Part shown: in pieces, positions 22,766 to 34,259 of the stretch
Position numbering within the stretch: position 1 is the stretch's first letter
Layout: each line of letters starts with the position of its first letter
Assembly (NCBI GenBank): GCA_017654735.1
Contig: JADPYG010000088.1
Location: 4,712,001 to 4,776,000 of the forward strand
Reading direction: 5' to 3'
DNA length: 64,000 bases
Source: Vishniacozyma victoriae
Taxonomy: Eukaryota; Basidiomycota; Tremellomycetes; Tremellales; Bulleribasidiaceae
The notes under the pieces: model-generated
What the model saw: the letters and a program-made list of their open reading frames with translations, nothing else
Told to the model about the DNA's origin: nothing
The model's database searches: none
Made by a program: the position numbers and the translations under genes

Positions 22766-22980
22766 CTTGTAACTGACATGATCAGGGGCGCGAAGGTTTC
22801 CACTGGAACGTTGATCATTGGGTGATTACCCACGGAGGTCTGACCGCGGACCGGTCTAGGCATCAATCAGTGGCAAGATAAGCTATCAACCTTGGATTGA
22901 ACCCAATCTCATAGCAATGCGTTGTGCCTAGACGCCTCAAACGTCGCCAATCATGAGTGATGGTCGAGATCGGTCCCGGA
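22766..22980. repeat. Non-coding tandem duplication, unit 2
   Basis: Second unit of the tandem pair (see unit 1). Conserved blocks include TGGAACG at 22804, ATTGGGTGATTACCC near 22817 and AGATAAGCTATC near 22876, against the equivalent blocks in unit 1 about 210 bases earlier. Confidence 0.6.
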
Positions 22981-23122
22981 TATGCCGGGCTTCAGGCTAA
23001 TAAGGCTTCTTCTCTCTGAGATGCAATGCAATGCATAGTACAGGCAAACAAGAGACCGAGTACAGTACAACAAGCATATTAAGTAGTATGACAATATAAA
23101 GTATGATTAGATCAATCACAAC

Positions 23123-25592
23123 TCAAACCGACCCCTCACCAATACTCTTCCGTTTCTCATCCTCAGGTCTAAAACTGATAATCTCCAGCGCAGTTCCCCC
23201 ATTCCTCTGACAGAGGACAACAGCTCTATCATCTTTAAATGTAACTCTCCACACACTTTCACAAGGTCTAGTGAGTTCCCTCAAGAACCTGCCAGTTTGG
23301 ATATCCCATACTTTTGCTCGTCCGTCGTTTCCGCCCGACAAGATGAATCGTTGGTCGAATTGTAGACATGTTACTGAATTGTCGTGGGCGCATAAGCGTT
23401 CCAGGCAATTCATGGTTGCTAGGTTGAATACTATGATTCGACCGTCTGAACCGCCTGTTGTGAGGATATCGTCGGTCAGCTGGAGTTGGCCCACTAGGGA
23501 AGTATGGCCTTGAAGAAGGGCTATACATTCGCTGGGAGTCAGTATATTATCTAAAACGGTAAATCAGACGTACCCTGTACTAGCGGACCAAACACGAATA
23601 GTGGAATCGGCACTCCCAGCTACGATCCGTAGACCATCAAATGCAACAGCGTAGATCTCTCCCGTGTGACCAGATAACACATGTAGGCATTCACCCGTAT
23701 CAGCATCCCAGAGCTGGTCGTCAGCTCAATCTCGTGCAAGATGGGTGGAGCTTACACGACAAGTATGATCATAACTTCCAGAAACGATTTGATTTCCTGC
23801 AACTTCCAAACACCTGACTGCCGTAGCGTGACCCCTCAGATCGTGGATCAAGCGACCGGATTCGATATTCCAGACTTTGACCGTAGCGTCTCTACTTCCG
23901 GTGACACAGATGGGGCGGCCATCCAGCATCTTGAGACATCGCAGTGTTGAGCGGTGACCATCGAGTTTATGGATACAGAGACTATCATCAGTCTCAATCT
24001 CACTTGCGAGAAGTGGACTTACCCTGTCTCGAGATCCCAGACTCGTAACGCTCGATCGCTACCACCGCTAACCGCCAGATCCTTTCTCAACCCAGGCCAT
24101 CCCATGGAAGATCCACAAACTTCACTCGATTTCATCCGTTTCGCTTCCCTAGGTCCTGAGGTAGAAGCATATCCAGTAGCAGTACTAGGTCTCCTAGGTC
24201 CACTATCCAATATCCCAAACGCAGGCAATATACCAAACTGCATACGTGCGGTGGTATCGATCGACGCTCGTCGACTTTGACTCATTGGATCTTCAGCTCC
24301 GCCCATTGATGATTTTGAACGATGGTTCGGAGCGGACGTGTATTGTGATTCGGCGTCTATTGGGTTCTTTGAGATTAGACCTAGAGCCCATACACCTTGA
24401 GTATGACCGTATAGGTTTCGTTTGAGTTTACCGGTCTTGACGTCAAACACGTGTATGCGTGAATTTGCCATGCCGATTGCAACGTATTTATCGTCCATAC
24501 ACAAGGTCGTGACAGGCCCGTCGTCCGATCGGATAAAGTTGGCCCTGACCTGTCCACCATGCAACCAATTGGATTCTATCATTAGCCTCCAATCTAATGA
24601 TTAGTGTTGACAGGACCCACCGGTGAGGTATGCAGTCTTGAATTGCTGTTTGAAAGAACCACTACTAGCCCTGTCAGCAAATGGCCTGCCTCCCAAAGTC
24701 TCTCCGAATGGATTGCGCCAGCTCCCATTCATCTTTCGACTAGTACCTCCGACCGGCGTGGCCCGTCTTGAAGTGCTACCGTCCGTACTCGTGCTTGTAC
24801 TTTCCTGCCTTGATCGGAATTGAGCCGAATGAGTTATGAATGGCGAATCGGAAGGAGGTACGAAGCTCGTATCGGATCTTCCTACATGTCGATCATAAAT
24901 CTCTTTCCAAGTCTGTTCGTCGGAGAAAAGCTGGTTCCAGTATCGTGACACTCGAGCCGCTCTACCAAGGGTCCGAGCATCACTTATCTAATCATCAGCT
25001 ATTACTCTAGAGTGATGGGAAGGGGGACATACGAAGCTCATACAATGTAGAGCTAGCTCTAATGGTAATTCCTTCAAGAAATCCCTCCGCAGTCTTGGCT
25101 CAATCTTTCGTGATACAGCAACAGCTTCATCCAGAGCGAGATCATCCATGAGACTGGCTAAGAAAGCCATTCTTTCCTTCTTGCCTAATCTCTGAACTCG
25201 TAGGAGTAGAGCATCAGCACCTAATTATAAGCGTGCATACACAGCTTTCCTGAGCTCAGCTGACCATTATCAACTGAATCCTGACGTCTCAAATCCGGTC
25301 CGACCAATTCTCCATCCCTAGCTCTTGCTTTCCCTTTCTCTAGAAACTTATTCACTCCTTGCTCTTCCATATCCGTATCTCCATCAATGTACCTCGATAA
25401 AAGTGTAGGACTTGGCGCAGGCGTAGGTGGCCTACTTACTAGATCTACACTCTCGGCCCCTCCAGGGGGTTTGAGGATGGGATCACCAGATTGGGGTGGA
25501 GTAGATGGTGCTGGGGTAGGTAAAGGTGCAGGAGCATGTCGGATTTGAATCGGATCTGGCCTTCCTGACCGGTATGTCGGGTCTAGAGTCAT
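23123..25592 (-). CDS. F-box/WD40 repeat protein (Cdc4/Fbw7-like SCF adaptor)
   Basis: Minus-strand gene with at least six exons; start taken at MTLDPTYRSG (25592). Layout: a Pro/Ser-rich N-terminus, a dimerisation-like helix (LLLRVQRLGKKERMAFLASL), an F-box starting DFLKELPLELALHCMSF and continuing ARVSRYWNQLFSDEQTWKEIY, then a Ser-rich linker and WD40 repeats. The first repeats read GPVTTLCMDDKYVAIGM and LYGHTQGVWAL; later ones read LAVSGGSDRALRVWDLETG, ICVTGSRDATVKVWNIESG, ILSGGNDGRAKVWDIQTG and similar. GHT.GVWAL followed by SGG.DR..RVWD resembles Cdc4-class adaptors that bring phosphorylated substrates to the SCF ubiquitin ligase. Substrates cannot be read from sequence. Confidence 0.85.
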
Positions 25593-26423
25593 CCTTGATT
25601 TAGGTCTGTCCACTGTTGACTCGTGAAGCGGTAAGATATGTATAATTATGATCGTAGATGGTAGATGGTCGGAGGTGTAAGATATCAAGTCCGAGCGGAT
25701 TTCAAGCCGAATATCGATTCCCCGAAGTACACGGATGGTAGTCTGTGTATTGTGTGTGTTTATTGCTAAGGGGTCGAGGTGGGGGGACAGAGTGCCTTTC
25801 GATTAATGATTATGGACTTTAAAGGATACTTATAGCATGATCGGAAGAGGTAGTATGGCAAGAAGGATGTATACAAGCAAAAAGGAATGAGTACTGAGTG
25901 ATGTATAAGGTTAATTGACCTATACTATAGACAAGGTTCATTACGGCTGGACGCGGCTGATTGGCGGCGGTGTGGCGTAAGTAAAGCCTTTAAGCCTAAT
26001 CCGGACATTTCAATCATGGTAGATGCGCATTGTCTTGCTCAAGTGGATCATACATGCATACCTCATATGTAGACTGGTCGCAGCAGGACGCATCCTTCTC
26101 TGGGATCCAGCTGTAGCTCCGAAAATTAGCAGCTCAAGCGGGTCGAGTATGGCGGAAATACAATGATGGTACACCTCATAATCAATGGTTCTTATAAAAC
26201 GATGACACTCTAAGCTAGACGGCTCACCTCCTCGCCTTCGGTCTCCACCAGGCTGTTTAGATGTGGTGAGCGGTGAGCATATTGGAAATGACCGGATATC
26301 GCGAACTTCATGAATGTATCGCGAACTTCATGAATATCACAAATTACTGCATCTCAAAATCTAGAGAATTAAATTATACTTTCAAACCAGTGTCCTCCGC
26401 TCCTCCTTCACACGGAAACGTAC
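25593..26423. other. Intergenic region with a 20-bp direct repeat
   Basis: About 830 bases between the F-box gene start and the Rds1-like gene end. No gene seen. It contains GT-rich runs near 25740 and a tandem 20-base repeat at 26298-26335. Confidence 0.6.
26298..26335. repeat. Tandem 20-bp direct repeat
   Basis: ATCGCGAACTTCATGAAT occurs at 26298-26315 and again at 26318-26335, separated by GT. Both copies are identical. It lies about 90 bases past the stop of the Rds1-like gene, so it may be part of its 3' untranslated region. Confidence 0.8.
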
Positions 26424-27594
26424 CTAGTCAGCCTGGTAAAGACCGAAAGCGAGGAGGTGATCGTTGAGGAGGGAAAGGTTGTATGGGGTGACGTAGAGAT
26501 CGGTGTCGGTAAGACCAACAAACATGGTGTCGTTGACAACTGGGTCGTAGATACCCTCAAAGACGTTTCCACCGGGCTGGTAAGTCTGTCCCATACCCTC
26601 ACCAGTGATCTCGAGTGGGGTGTAGGTAACGTTCAACTGAGAGATCCAAGCGACGAAAGCGGGAGTAGCGGTCTCGTTAGCGACGGAAGTGACGTATGAC
26701 GAGTTGGCGGAAACGTTCTGTCCTGGAGTCTCCCAGCTGAAAGTAACGGTTCGGTTGGCTTCAGTGAGGGAAGGCTGGATAGTGTTGATAGCTGCCTGAG
26801 AGTTCTTTCGAGCAAGGGACTGGTCGTTGGTGACGTTGAGGTAAGGGAAGATTTGCCATCCGACTCGAGGGTTGGAGTCGGGACATCCTATGATGTACTT
26901 GGATAGCAAGGTCCAAGCCATTGATTGGGAGATACCAGTCTCGAAGTGGAGGGGCATGGCGAGAGCACCGGACAACTGCCGGAAAGACATCTGCTGTCGA
27001 GCTTCGGTGGTGATAGACTGGAGGAGGAGGGTAGCGGCAGGTCGAGAGTCGAGGTGGGATAGGAAACCGTAGACACCGGATTCTCCCCTGTTCATTAGCA
27101 TCACACAAAGATTGTAGTAAATGGAACGTACCATCGAGTCAATCGCTGACAGAAGTTGACAAACTCCCTAGGTGACTCGAAATAGTACCTGTACTGGCAC
27201 TGCTCGGCTGCATCTCGTCCACCGTTCAACTGGATGTTCGAGATCAATCGAGCGTGGCCGACTTCCTGAGCACCCATGAATTTGATGTACTCGATGTCGT
27301 CCTCGGTGATACCAGCTTCGGCAAATTCCTCCTTGGAGAACCGGTTGGCACCGTAGTAGAATAGATCAAGCTCGATCCATTCCTGGTACAAAGCCAAGTT
27401 GAAGGACTCGAAATCGACTAAATGGTCAACTTTTGATCGAGATCGATATGATGGGACTTACAGTCTGACATGGGGGCGTAGACGGGAGCAGTGTCGTTAG
27501 GCCTGACTCCGACACCACCGTTGGGGACGGCAGCGGGAGCAGCGAGGGTGGAAGGCACAAGTGCCGCAAGGACTGGTAGGAGGGATGACCACAT
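26424..27594 (-). CDS. Rds1-like secreted ferritin-like domain protein
   Basis: Three exons on the minus strand (27594-27462, 27417-27132, 27087-26424) with two 44-bp introns; 360 residues. A signal peptide (MWSSLLPVLAALVPSTLAAP) is followed by a ferritin-like segment: LYQEWIELDLFYYGANRFS, then EVGHARLISN and, after the splice, TTEARQQMSFRQLSG. These supply the Glu and His residues expected of the four-helix fold. Several N-glycosylation sites lie in the C-terminal half. The family (Rds1 of fission yeast and relatives) is linked to stationary-phase and stress expression; the biochemical role is uncertain. A strong TATA box at 27645 suggests regulated expression. Confidence 0.87.
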
Positions 27595-28275
27595 TTTTAA
27601 TAAGAGTGTGAGAGTGAGTGAGAAGCAAACGAGTCAACGGGACAGTATATATACTTGATGACTTAGTAAAACCGGGTAATAGAACTTCGTCAGCCATGAC
27701 CAACTCACATTCTGATTATTTCTCTAAAGAGGACACGATGATGTCAGGAAGCCAATTTAGCTTCTTAGGCACCATCGAAAGATACCCATAAACGACGTAG
27801 ATCGAGGTCTGCCTCTCGTGTTTCCCACAATTGATTCGGCCGTGAATGCGTTTATTGCGGCATACCTACCGGTGTCAATTGCTGGAATCGATTTATAACG
27901 GAACTGCTGTGCTGAAGCAGCTTCTTTGGGATAGCAAGTGCTAAAACAAGCTGACTATAACCCCGTCAGCAATTTAGAAATTCACCGACCTCCACCCTCC
28001 ACTTTAACTTTCAATTTCACCTCCACCCTGTTAGGTGCGTCAAGGTCTGCAAGATTAGGCCTGCCTGTTCCACGTGTCACACTATCCACTCCCCCCATCT
28101 GCCGTGACTCTCGGACCTCTACGACCGGAGTGCACGAGCGTCCAGTGTTCAGCGATCACTTACGCCTACCTCTGCTTCACTGTTTCGAGCTATCTACTTA
28201 ACCCAGATCATCACCCTCGAATACAAGCAGACCTATCATCTATATTCACAATCGATCGGAACAAAGACCCACAGA
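27595..28275. promoter_or_regulatory. Divergent promoter region, Rds1-like / VMA6
   Basis: 680 bases between divergent starts. A palindromic TATA run, GTATATATAC at 27645-27654, lies about 50 bases upstream of the Rds1-like start and is the clearest core promoter in the window. CT-rich leader sequence lies before the V-ATPase gene. No gene seen. Confidence 0.55.
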
Positions 28276-29550
28276 ATGGAAGCACTAGGATTCAACGTAC
28301 GTCCACCTCACACCCTCGTCAACCCAACTTACCATATAGGCATCGAGTGGATTCCTAGAGGGTATCGTTAGAGGATACAAAGCTGGATTATTGACCCAAG
28401 GGGCATATCATAATTTAACCCAATGTGAGAATTTGGAAGGTGAGTCATTCTTGGTTCTCCATTTTAAACGTGTCGTGTCCTTTGAACGTAATCGCCATCA
28501 TCGCCTCAATAGTCTCGCTGGCCTCTCGCTTCGCTCAAGATCAGAGCTGATCATCAGACTTCCGAATGCAGCTCTCTTCAACAGACTATGGAAATTTCCT
28601 AGCCAACGAACCCCTCCCCCTCTCCACATCCACAATCGCGGACAAGGCAACCGAGAAACTCGTCGCTGAATTCCATTACCTCCGAACCAACGCCAACGAA
28701 CCTCTGGCGACTTTCATGGACTACATCACATATGCTTATATGATTGATAACGTCATTCTCCTCACTCTGGGCACGTTACATGAAAGGGATACACATGAAT
28801 TATTGGAGAGATGTCATCCGCTTGGAGTATTTGATACGATGCCTGCACTTTGTGTCGCTACCAACATTGAGGAGTTGTATCACAGTGTCTTGGTCGAGAC
28901 TCCTCTTGGTACGTCTCTTCACTCCAAAGGATCTTAAAGAGAGCAAGAGCTGACGACTAGCACCATACTTCCAAGACTGCCTTTCCGCCCAGGACTTAGA
29001 CGACCTCAATATCGAAATCATCCGAAACGCACTCTACAAAGCCTACCTAGAAGATTTCTACGCATTCTGTCAAACACTCCCCTCCCCCACATCCGAAATC
29101 ATGTCTCGAATCCTAGGGTTCGAAGCAGACAGGCGAACTCTAAACATCACAATAAACTCCTTCGGTACCGAACTATCAAAAGATCAACGAGCACGTCTAT
29201 TCCCAACCATCGGTCGACTCTACCCAGAAGGAAACAATGTCCTAGCTCGAGCAGATGATATCGAAACGGTTATTTCGGCTGTGGATCATATTTCAGAATA
29301 TAAAGCTTTCTTTGATAAAGCAAATATCAATTCCAATACCGGAGGAGAAGATGCTGGAAGTTTGGAAGATGAATTCTTCAAATATGATGTTGAGCTCAAC
29401 AAACAATCTTTCCTACAACAATTCCAATATGCCGTTTTCTTTAGTTTTGTTAAACTCAAGGAACAGGAGGTTAGGAATTTGACTTGGATCGCAGAGTGTA
29501 TTGCTCAGGATGCAAAGGATAGGGTGGAGGATTACATTCCGATCTTCTAG
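28276..29550 (+). CDS. VMA6: V-type ATPase subunit d
   Basis: Four exons: 28276-28296, 28340-28439, 28558-28908 and 28961-29550; 353 residues, matching the usual ~345-350. Family signatures are [18 protein letters not shown] at the N-terminus, [12 protein letters not shown] across a splice, [52 protein letters not shown] and, at the end, [18 protein letters not shown]. Subunit d couples the peripheral V1 stalk to the membrane c-ring of the vacuolar proton pump and acts on the cytosolic face of vacuole and endomembranes. The first exon encodes only seven residues. The second intron (118 bp) is longer than most here. Confidence 0.96.
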
Positions 29551-30032
29551 ACGAGCCGCCCGAGCGTAGCGAGGGTGTGCGAGCGAGGACGCGGATATAG
29601 GAAGACTAGCGACTCGGGAGGAAGAGAGAGGTGTGACGAAGAAGTGGGATGACAAGGATGAGAGCGTGAACGAGGGTTTCGGATCTAGAAGTATGCTGGC
29701 ATATACATGTATTGTATGACTATACGCGCTGCATCTCGTGTCAAGTTTACGAAAGATGATTGCTTTTGCATCGGACAATCTGCAACAGTGCAAGCTTGTC
29801 TGATGTTTAATTGCGTGTTTGCACCTGGGCGACAATAACTGAAGCTGAGATAGCCATTGGAAACAGGATCATTAAGCGACACCAGGTCGATACATCATTA
29901 ATCAAGAATCGAGATTCAAGTCATAGACAGCTAATTACAATGAGAAGGAAGAGCATAGACTGATACTATAGAGATAGATAGGGGCGATAGCGAAGTATGG
30001 AATTATGGGTATGTATACAGGAAAGCGAACAA
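29551..30032. other. Intergenic gap between convergent genes
   Basis: 480 bases holding the 3' flanks of VMA6 and the kelch gene. No gene or RNA signal seen. Confidence 0.6.
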
Positions 30033-32739
30033 TTAGGCGGGGATATCGTTTTGGAAACTCCTCGTTTCGTCTACTTCGAAAGTAGTCTATCGTCAGTCAT
30101 GTCTCTTTTCTCCGTCTTTTCCCTCCATTGATCATGGGAGGCAGCAAGTGAAGGCAGAAGGGGGAGGGGGGCGGAGGTAAGGGAAAGAGGAGAAAGAAAG
30201 AAGAGAGCAGGAGGAGGGAAAAAGACATACTACCTGAGGTAAATAAGCAGCTGCAGACAGATCTAAAGCCCATAAATCGTCGAAAACGGAAACACCATTA
30301 TACCCACCCGAAATGAATATCCTAGCATCATGGAGTAATGCGACGTGATATCCCCTTCCGGGGGGTGCTTGGCCTTTGGGGATCTTAGCTTCCCATTGGA
30401 GGGTTACTGTTGTCAGCTCTTTGCCTCACCTTCTCTCTTTCTTCCTTCCTTCCTTCGTTTTTCCTTCTCTTTCGCTTCCTCTACCTTTTATATAGACGAG
30501 GCAATGGGAAGTAGAGTAGAAAAAACGAAGACAGGAACGTACCTAGATTGAAGAGTAGAACGTCTTGGGCGTATGATTGACCATTATGACCTCCTAGGAT
30601 GAATAGGTATGAACCTACTTGGGTCGAAGTGTGGGAGAGGCGATTATGCTTGATGTCTGTTATTACTGTTGTCCACATTAGGTTTTCTGTACATCAGCCC
30701 TCTTTTCTTTCTCTTCTGATCATCTCTGCTTCTCCTTTCCACCTCTCAACTAAGAGAAAAACTCACTCAGGTTTAATACGTGAACATCGGCAAAACTAGC
30801 GTGCCCATCACTACCCCCAAAAACAATCATCTTATCCCCAACCAAATTAGCAGTATGATAACCTTTCCTAGCAGGTGCTTCACCCTGAGTAGGCCATTCT
30901 TCCCATGTTAATCTGGTTGGATCGGAAATATCGAGTGCCCAAATATCGTTTAATGCAGTTTGACCATTTCCACCTCCAAAAATCACGAGGAAATTACGGT
31001 ATAGGACTGTAGTATGTGCTCGGCGAGGTGGGGGCAGTTGGGTTTTGGGAGTTGCTATTTCCGGTTTTGAGAATCTGTGGCTCACTACCAGTCAGTGACG
31101 TTCGGATTAGAGCGGAGAGTGAGAGGAGTTACCAGTATCAAAGACCCAGACGTCGTTACTGTATGTAGGCCCATCACCTCCTCCAAATATGTACAACCTA
31201 CTCCCTACTGCTGTAGTGGTATGTGCCCTAAGCGGGGGCAGGGCATCACCAGCAGTTTCTACCGTACTCCAGAGCAGAGACTCGGTATCATACCAAGCAA
31301 CCCCCCTCCAGCAATGTTTGGAATCAACTCCACCAATCATCCATATCCTATTCCCCACAAGCGTACCCGTATGCGCACGTAATGCTTGAGTTGGGGGTCG
31401 ACCGTGATAGGGTAAAAGGGAGAAATACATTGATGATGCCGCTACCCTCCCTACCAATTTCGCCGAGGGTAATGAAGGTTGCGCGACATATGTGGGAGTC
31501 TTGATTGCGCCAGGGCGGGATTGTTTTCGAGTTCGAGAAGAGGGATTGATATCGCCTGATGAAGGAGTCGTTGTTGATTCCTTTATATCCTTGGGTCTGT
31601 CGACTGCTGATTTTGTCGTTGCCCTCTTCCTCGTTGCCACATCGTTGCCTCCACTATCGGATTCAGTACCGCTATTTCCATTCCGCCCATTCAATCTTGT
31701 ATCGCCGTTGGTAGTATTGATTCTTGAAGGGAGTTGCTCTGCCTTGATGATCGACTCCTTTCGCCTCGGGACACCAGTAGGTGGTCCGCCAGGTCCAGGT
31801 TCCGGTCCGACATAATCCAAGTTGGCGGTAGGTACTCTCTCATGACCCCTCTGGTCGTCGATTTGATTGCTATACCGGCTAGGAGTGACGATATCCCTCG
31901 TCCTGGGTGCGATCCTATTCCAAGAGGGGAGAATGGTAGGAGTCGAATACATACTCGTCGTCCCCGTCGCGGGTGTGGAAGGAGGCGGAGTTGAGGAGGC
32001 TGAAGAAGGTCCTGCTTCAGGAGGAAGACGTTGAGCGAGATGCGAAGGGTATGTGATTGGTTCCATATCGTCCATTCCTTGCGAAGCAGTTCCGCCAAGA
32101 ATGGGAACAGGTGGTGCGAGCGCAGAGACCATCGCTTCTTTCATAGATCCCTTCTGTGGGAATGGGGATAATGGCGGTGGTGTCGATGTGGATTCGGCGC
32201 CGGGGGTTGTTGGTAAAGAGGAGGTACGTGGTGTAGGTCCAGGTCCAGGGGTGAGATTCGGGATTTCGTCAATCCGTGATATCGAGCTAGTAGATTGTGG
32301 TTGTGGAAATGATGTGGTACTTGAACTAGCGGTAGTCGAAGGAGTGGATGAATCCCCTAAAACACGAGATAGAGATGGGAAAGTTAATGTCCTTGAATGT
32401 CCATTTCCAGATGTAGATGTAGAAGGTCCGTCCTCGTTGATAGTCTCCTCCTTGTACTTCTCCTTCTCCTTGTCTTTGTCTTTATCAGGATTCCTACGAA
32501 AAGGTCGAGCAAGCGATGGTAATCGTCGGAATGTCGACGTCGACGTCGATGTTGTTGTGGCGGAAGGAGGTGTAGGAGCAGGAGATGAAGTTGTGGTTAA
32601 GACAGGTGTCCGATTTCTGCCTAAAGGAGGGTCGTTATCAGCTATTGATTCTTTTGCCGGTGTATATGTTGAATCTAAGGAATATGGATAGAAGTATGGT
32701 AGATAGAAGAGATCGAATTTACTTACCATTCGAATCCAT
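30033..32739 (-). CDS. Kelch-repeat protein
   Basis: Minus-strand gene. The start codon at 32739 gives a tiny first exon (MDSN) joined by a 52-bp intron (32675-32726) to a long Ser/Thr/Pro-rich region of about 400 residues. A run of kelch repeats follows: RAHTGTLVGNRIWMIGG, RAHTTTAVGSRLYIFGG, RAHTTVLYRNFLVIFGGGNG, KGYHTANLVGDKMIVFGG, LSHTSTQVGSYLFILGG and RGYHVALLHDARIFISGG. These predict a six-bladed propeller. Proteins of this build (Tea1/Ral2-like in fission yeast) act in cell polarity or signalling, but this assignment is only by architecture. The last three introns are unusually long (about 100-147 bp) and strongly purine- or pyrimidine-biased. The last exon adds only TTFEVDETRSFQNDIPA. 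Confidence 0.83.
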
Positions 32740-33157
32740 TTTCACTCTTTGTTTCAGATATACTCCAGACCCCTGGCCGGTGAGTGAGGGTGAAGGTAAA
32801 CCGTCCGTGCGCAAGTGAGCTGTACTTCCTTTACCGGTCCTGGCCCTGTGACGATTGATCTTTGAAGCGTGATTATCGTAGTAGTATTCGTTGACTGTAT
32901 GCTGGACTGATTGATAGTATACAATACGGATATGAATATGATTATTACAAGCAGATAAACATGAGCTATAGCTTCTACTCTTACTACTTACATCTACTTG
33001 ATCTATACGCGACTTTTGAAGATCGCCCATAGTTAAAGTAATTCAGGGTTGTCTTTAGTATCTCAGGGTAACTTATATACTAGTTTACAATTTGAATAGA
33101 TCATGCATCAGATAGAATGCAACGAATTTCTGATTCTACAACTGCTTAAATGACAAG
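32740..33157. other. Divergent intergenic region
   Basis: 418 bases between the kelch gene and the Nepro-like gene, AT-rich, with the frame running through it on the minus strand explained by chance extension of the first kelch exon. No gene seen. Confidence 0.55.
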
Positions 33158-33988
33158 ATGACAGAGAGACGACTACATCCTTCAATCCCCTCTCATCTCT
33201 CAACAGACCTAGAGGTCTTGAGGGCAGTGATTGAAAGATCTAAATTTCAACATCGGAGTCAACCTTTCTTACGGCGTATGAGAGAGGTCCTGAGGTTAGG
33301 GAGGCGGGTAGAACTGCTTAATACGGACATGATGAATGATCGATCTAAAGCCGTAGAAGGGGAGATTATAGTCAAGGTACGTTTCTTCTCCCTTGCATTT
33401 GTGAACAAGCCAAGAGAAGAAGCTAATAGGTAGTTCATTCAGTGCCTGTTGAAAGCTACCGTGTCAATTCAACAAATTATCGAATTGGAACATTTCTTAC
33501 CTACCGTCATAAGCGTCATGGCAATCTACGGCCGTCTCTTCGCGATAGGAAGCAGTATAGCGAATACTCTAGGTATGGAGATTGAGGAAAGTCTGGGCGT
33601 CCCAAAGCGGATAATCAAGCAAAAGAGGAAGAGGGAGGAACAAGATGAAATAGCGGAAGTGATGGAGGAATACGTTCACACGCCAGCTGTAGGGAGGAAG
33701 AACCCGACGTTTGATCTCGGTCAAAAGATTGCTCGGCCAGTACGATCGCCTTCGCCCGAACCTGTTCTCCCAGCCTCCGGACCCGCACCCGTGCCGGTAT
33801 TGACGCCGTCAGAGGAATCGGGATCACCTCCGCCCAGTTCACCTGATATCCCACCTTCGCCCGTCCGCATACCCACCCCTCCAATAGAGAAACCAAAGAA
33901 GAAGAAAAAGACGTTAGCTGAGGCTGGGAAGGTCAAGAAGGGGAAGGGGAAGAAGAAGGATGACATGGATGATATTTTCGGCTTTTAG
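33158..33988 (+). CDS. Nepro/Rmp1-like nucleolar protein (RNase MRP-associated)
   Basis: Two exons, 33158-33376 and 33443-33988, with a 66-bp intron; 254 residues. The N-terminal half is helical: DLEVLRAVIERSKFQHRSQPFLRRMREV followed by LLKATVSIQQIIELEHFLPTVISVMAIYGRLFAIG, a pattern seen in the Nepro domain (human NEPRO, fungal Rmp1), proteins linked to RNase MRP and rRNA processing. The C-terminal half is a Pro-rich linker and a lysine tract ending KKDDMDDIFGF; a (D/E)DIF-G end after a lysine-rich run is typical of such fungal proteins. The assignment rests on pattern recognition, not a search. Confidence 0.6.
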
Positions 33989-34259
33989 CCACGCTCACGA
34001 CTATTCACGAACGCAATCTGGCATAAACACATTACCACCGCGACAATCACGGCACGATGCAGCGAGCGACGAGCCAACCCCTCCAGATCTTTATGGGCAC
34101 GAGAACCGGCAATGACGAGAGTGAAAGGGAGTCTGGACAGGAACAGCTGTGAAACGCATGACCAAGAACAGGCAGTGGAGATGATGGTTGGGTAATTGTA
34201 AAGGAATTATAGTTGACATATTCTCTACAACAGCAATATAATCTCGAACAGTACAATCA

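Larger units (their letters stand above)
22019..23122. other. Long intergenic region upstream of the DAACS gene
   Basis: No credible gene. It holds the promoter of the leftward DAACS gene and, at 22545-22980, a diverged tandem duplication listed separately. The right end is the 3' flank of the F-box gene. Confidence 0.6.

Noticed and set aside
26298..26335. Possible CRISPR-like direct repeat
   Set aside because: Only two copies, adjacent and without spacers, in a eukaryotic intergenic region.
31492..32691. Long plus-strand open frames opposite the kelch gene
   Set aside because: They are antisense shadows of a Ser/Thr/Pro-rich region whose biased codons suppress stops on the other strand.
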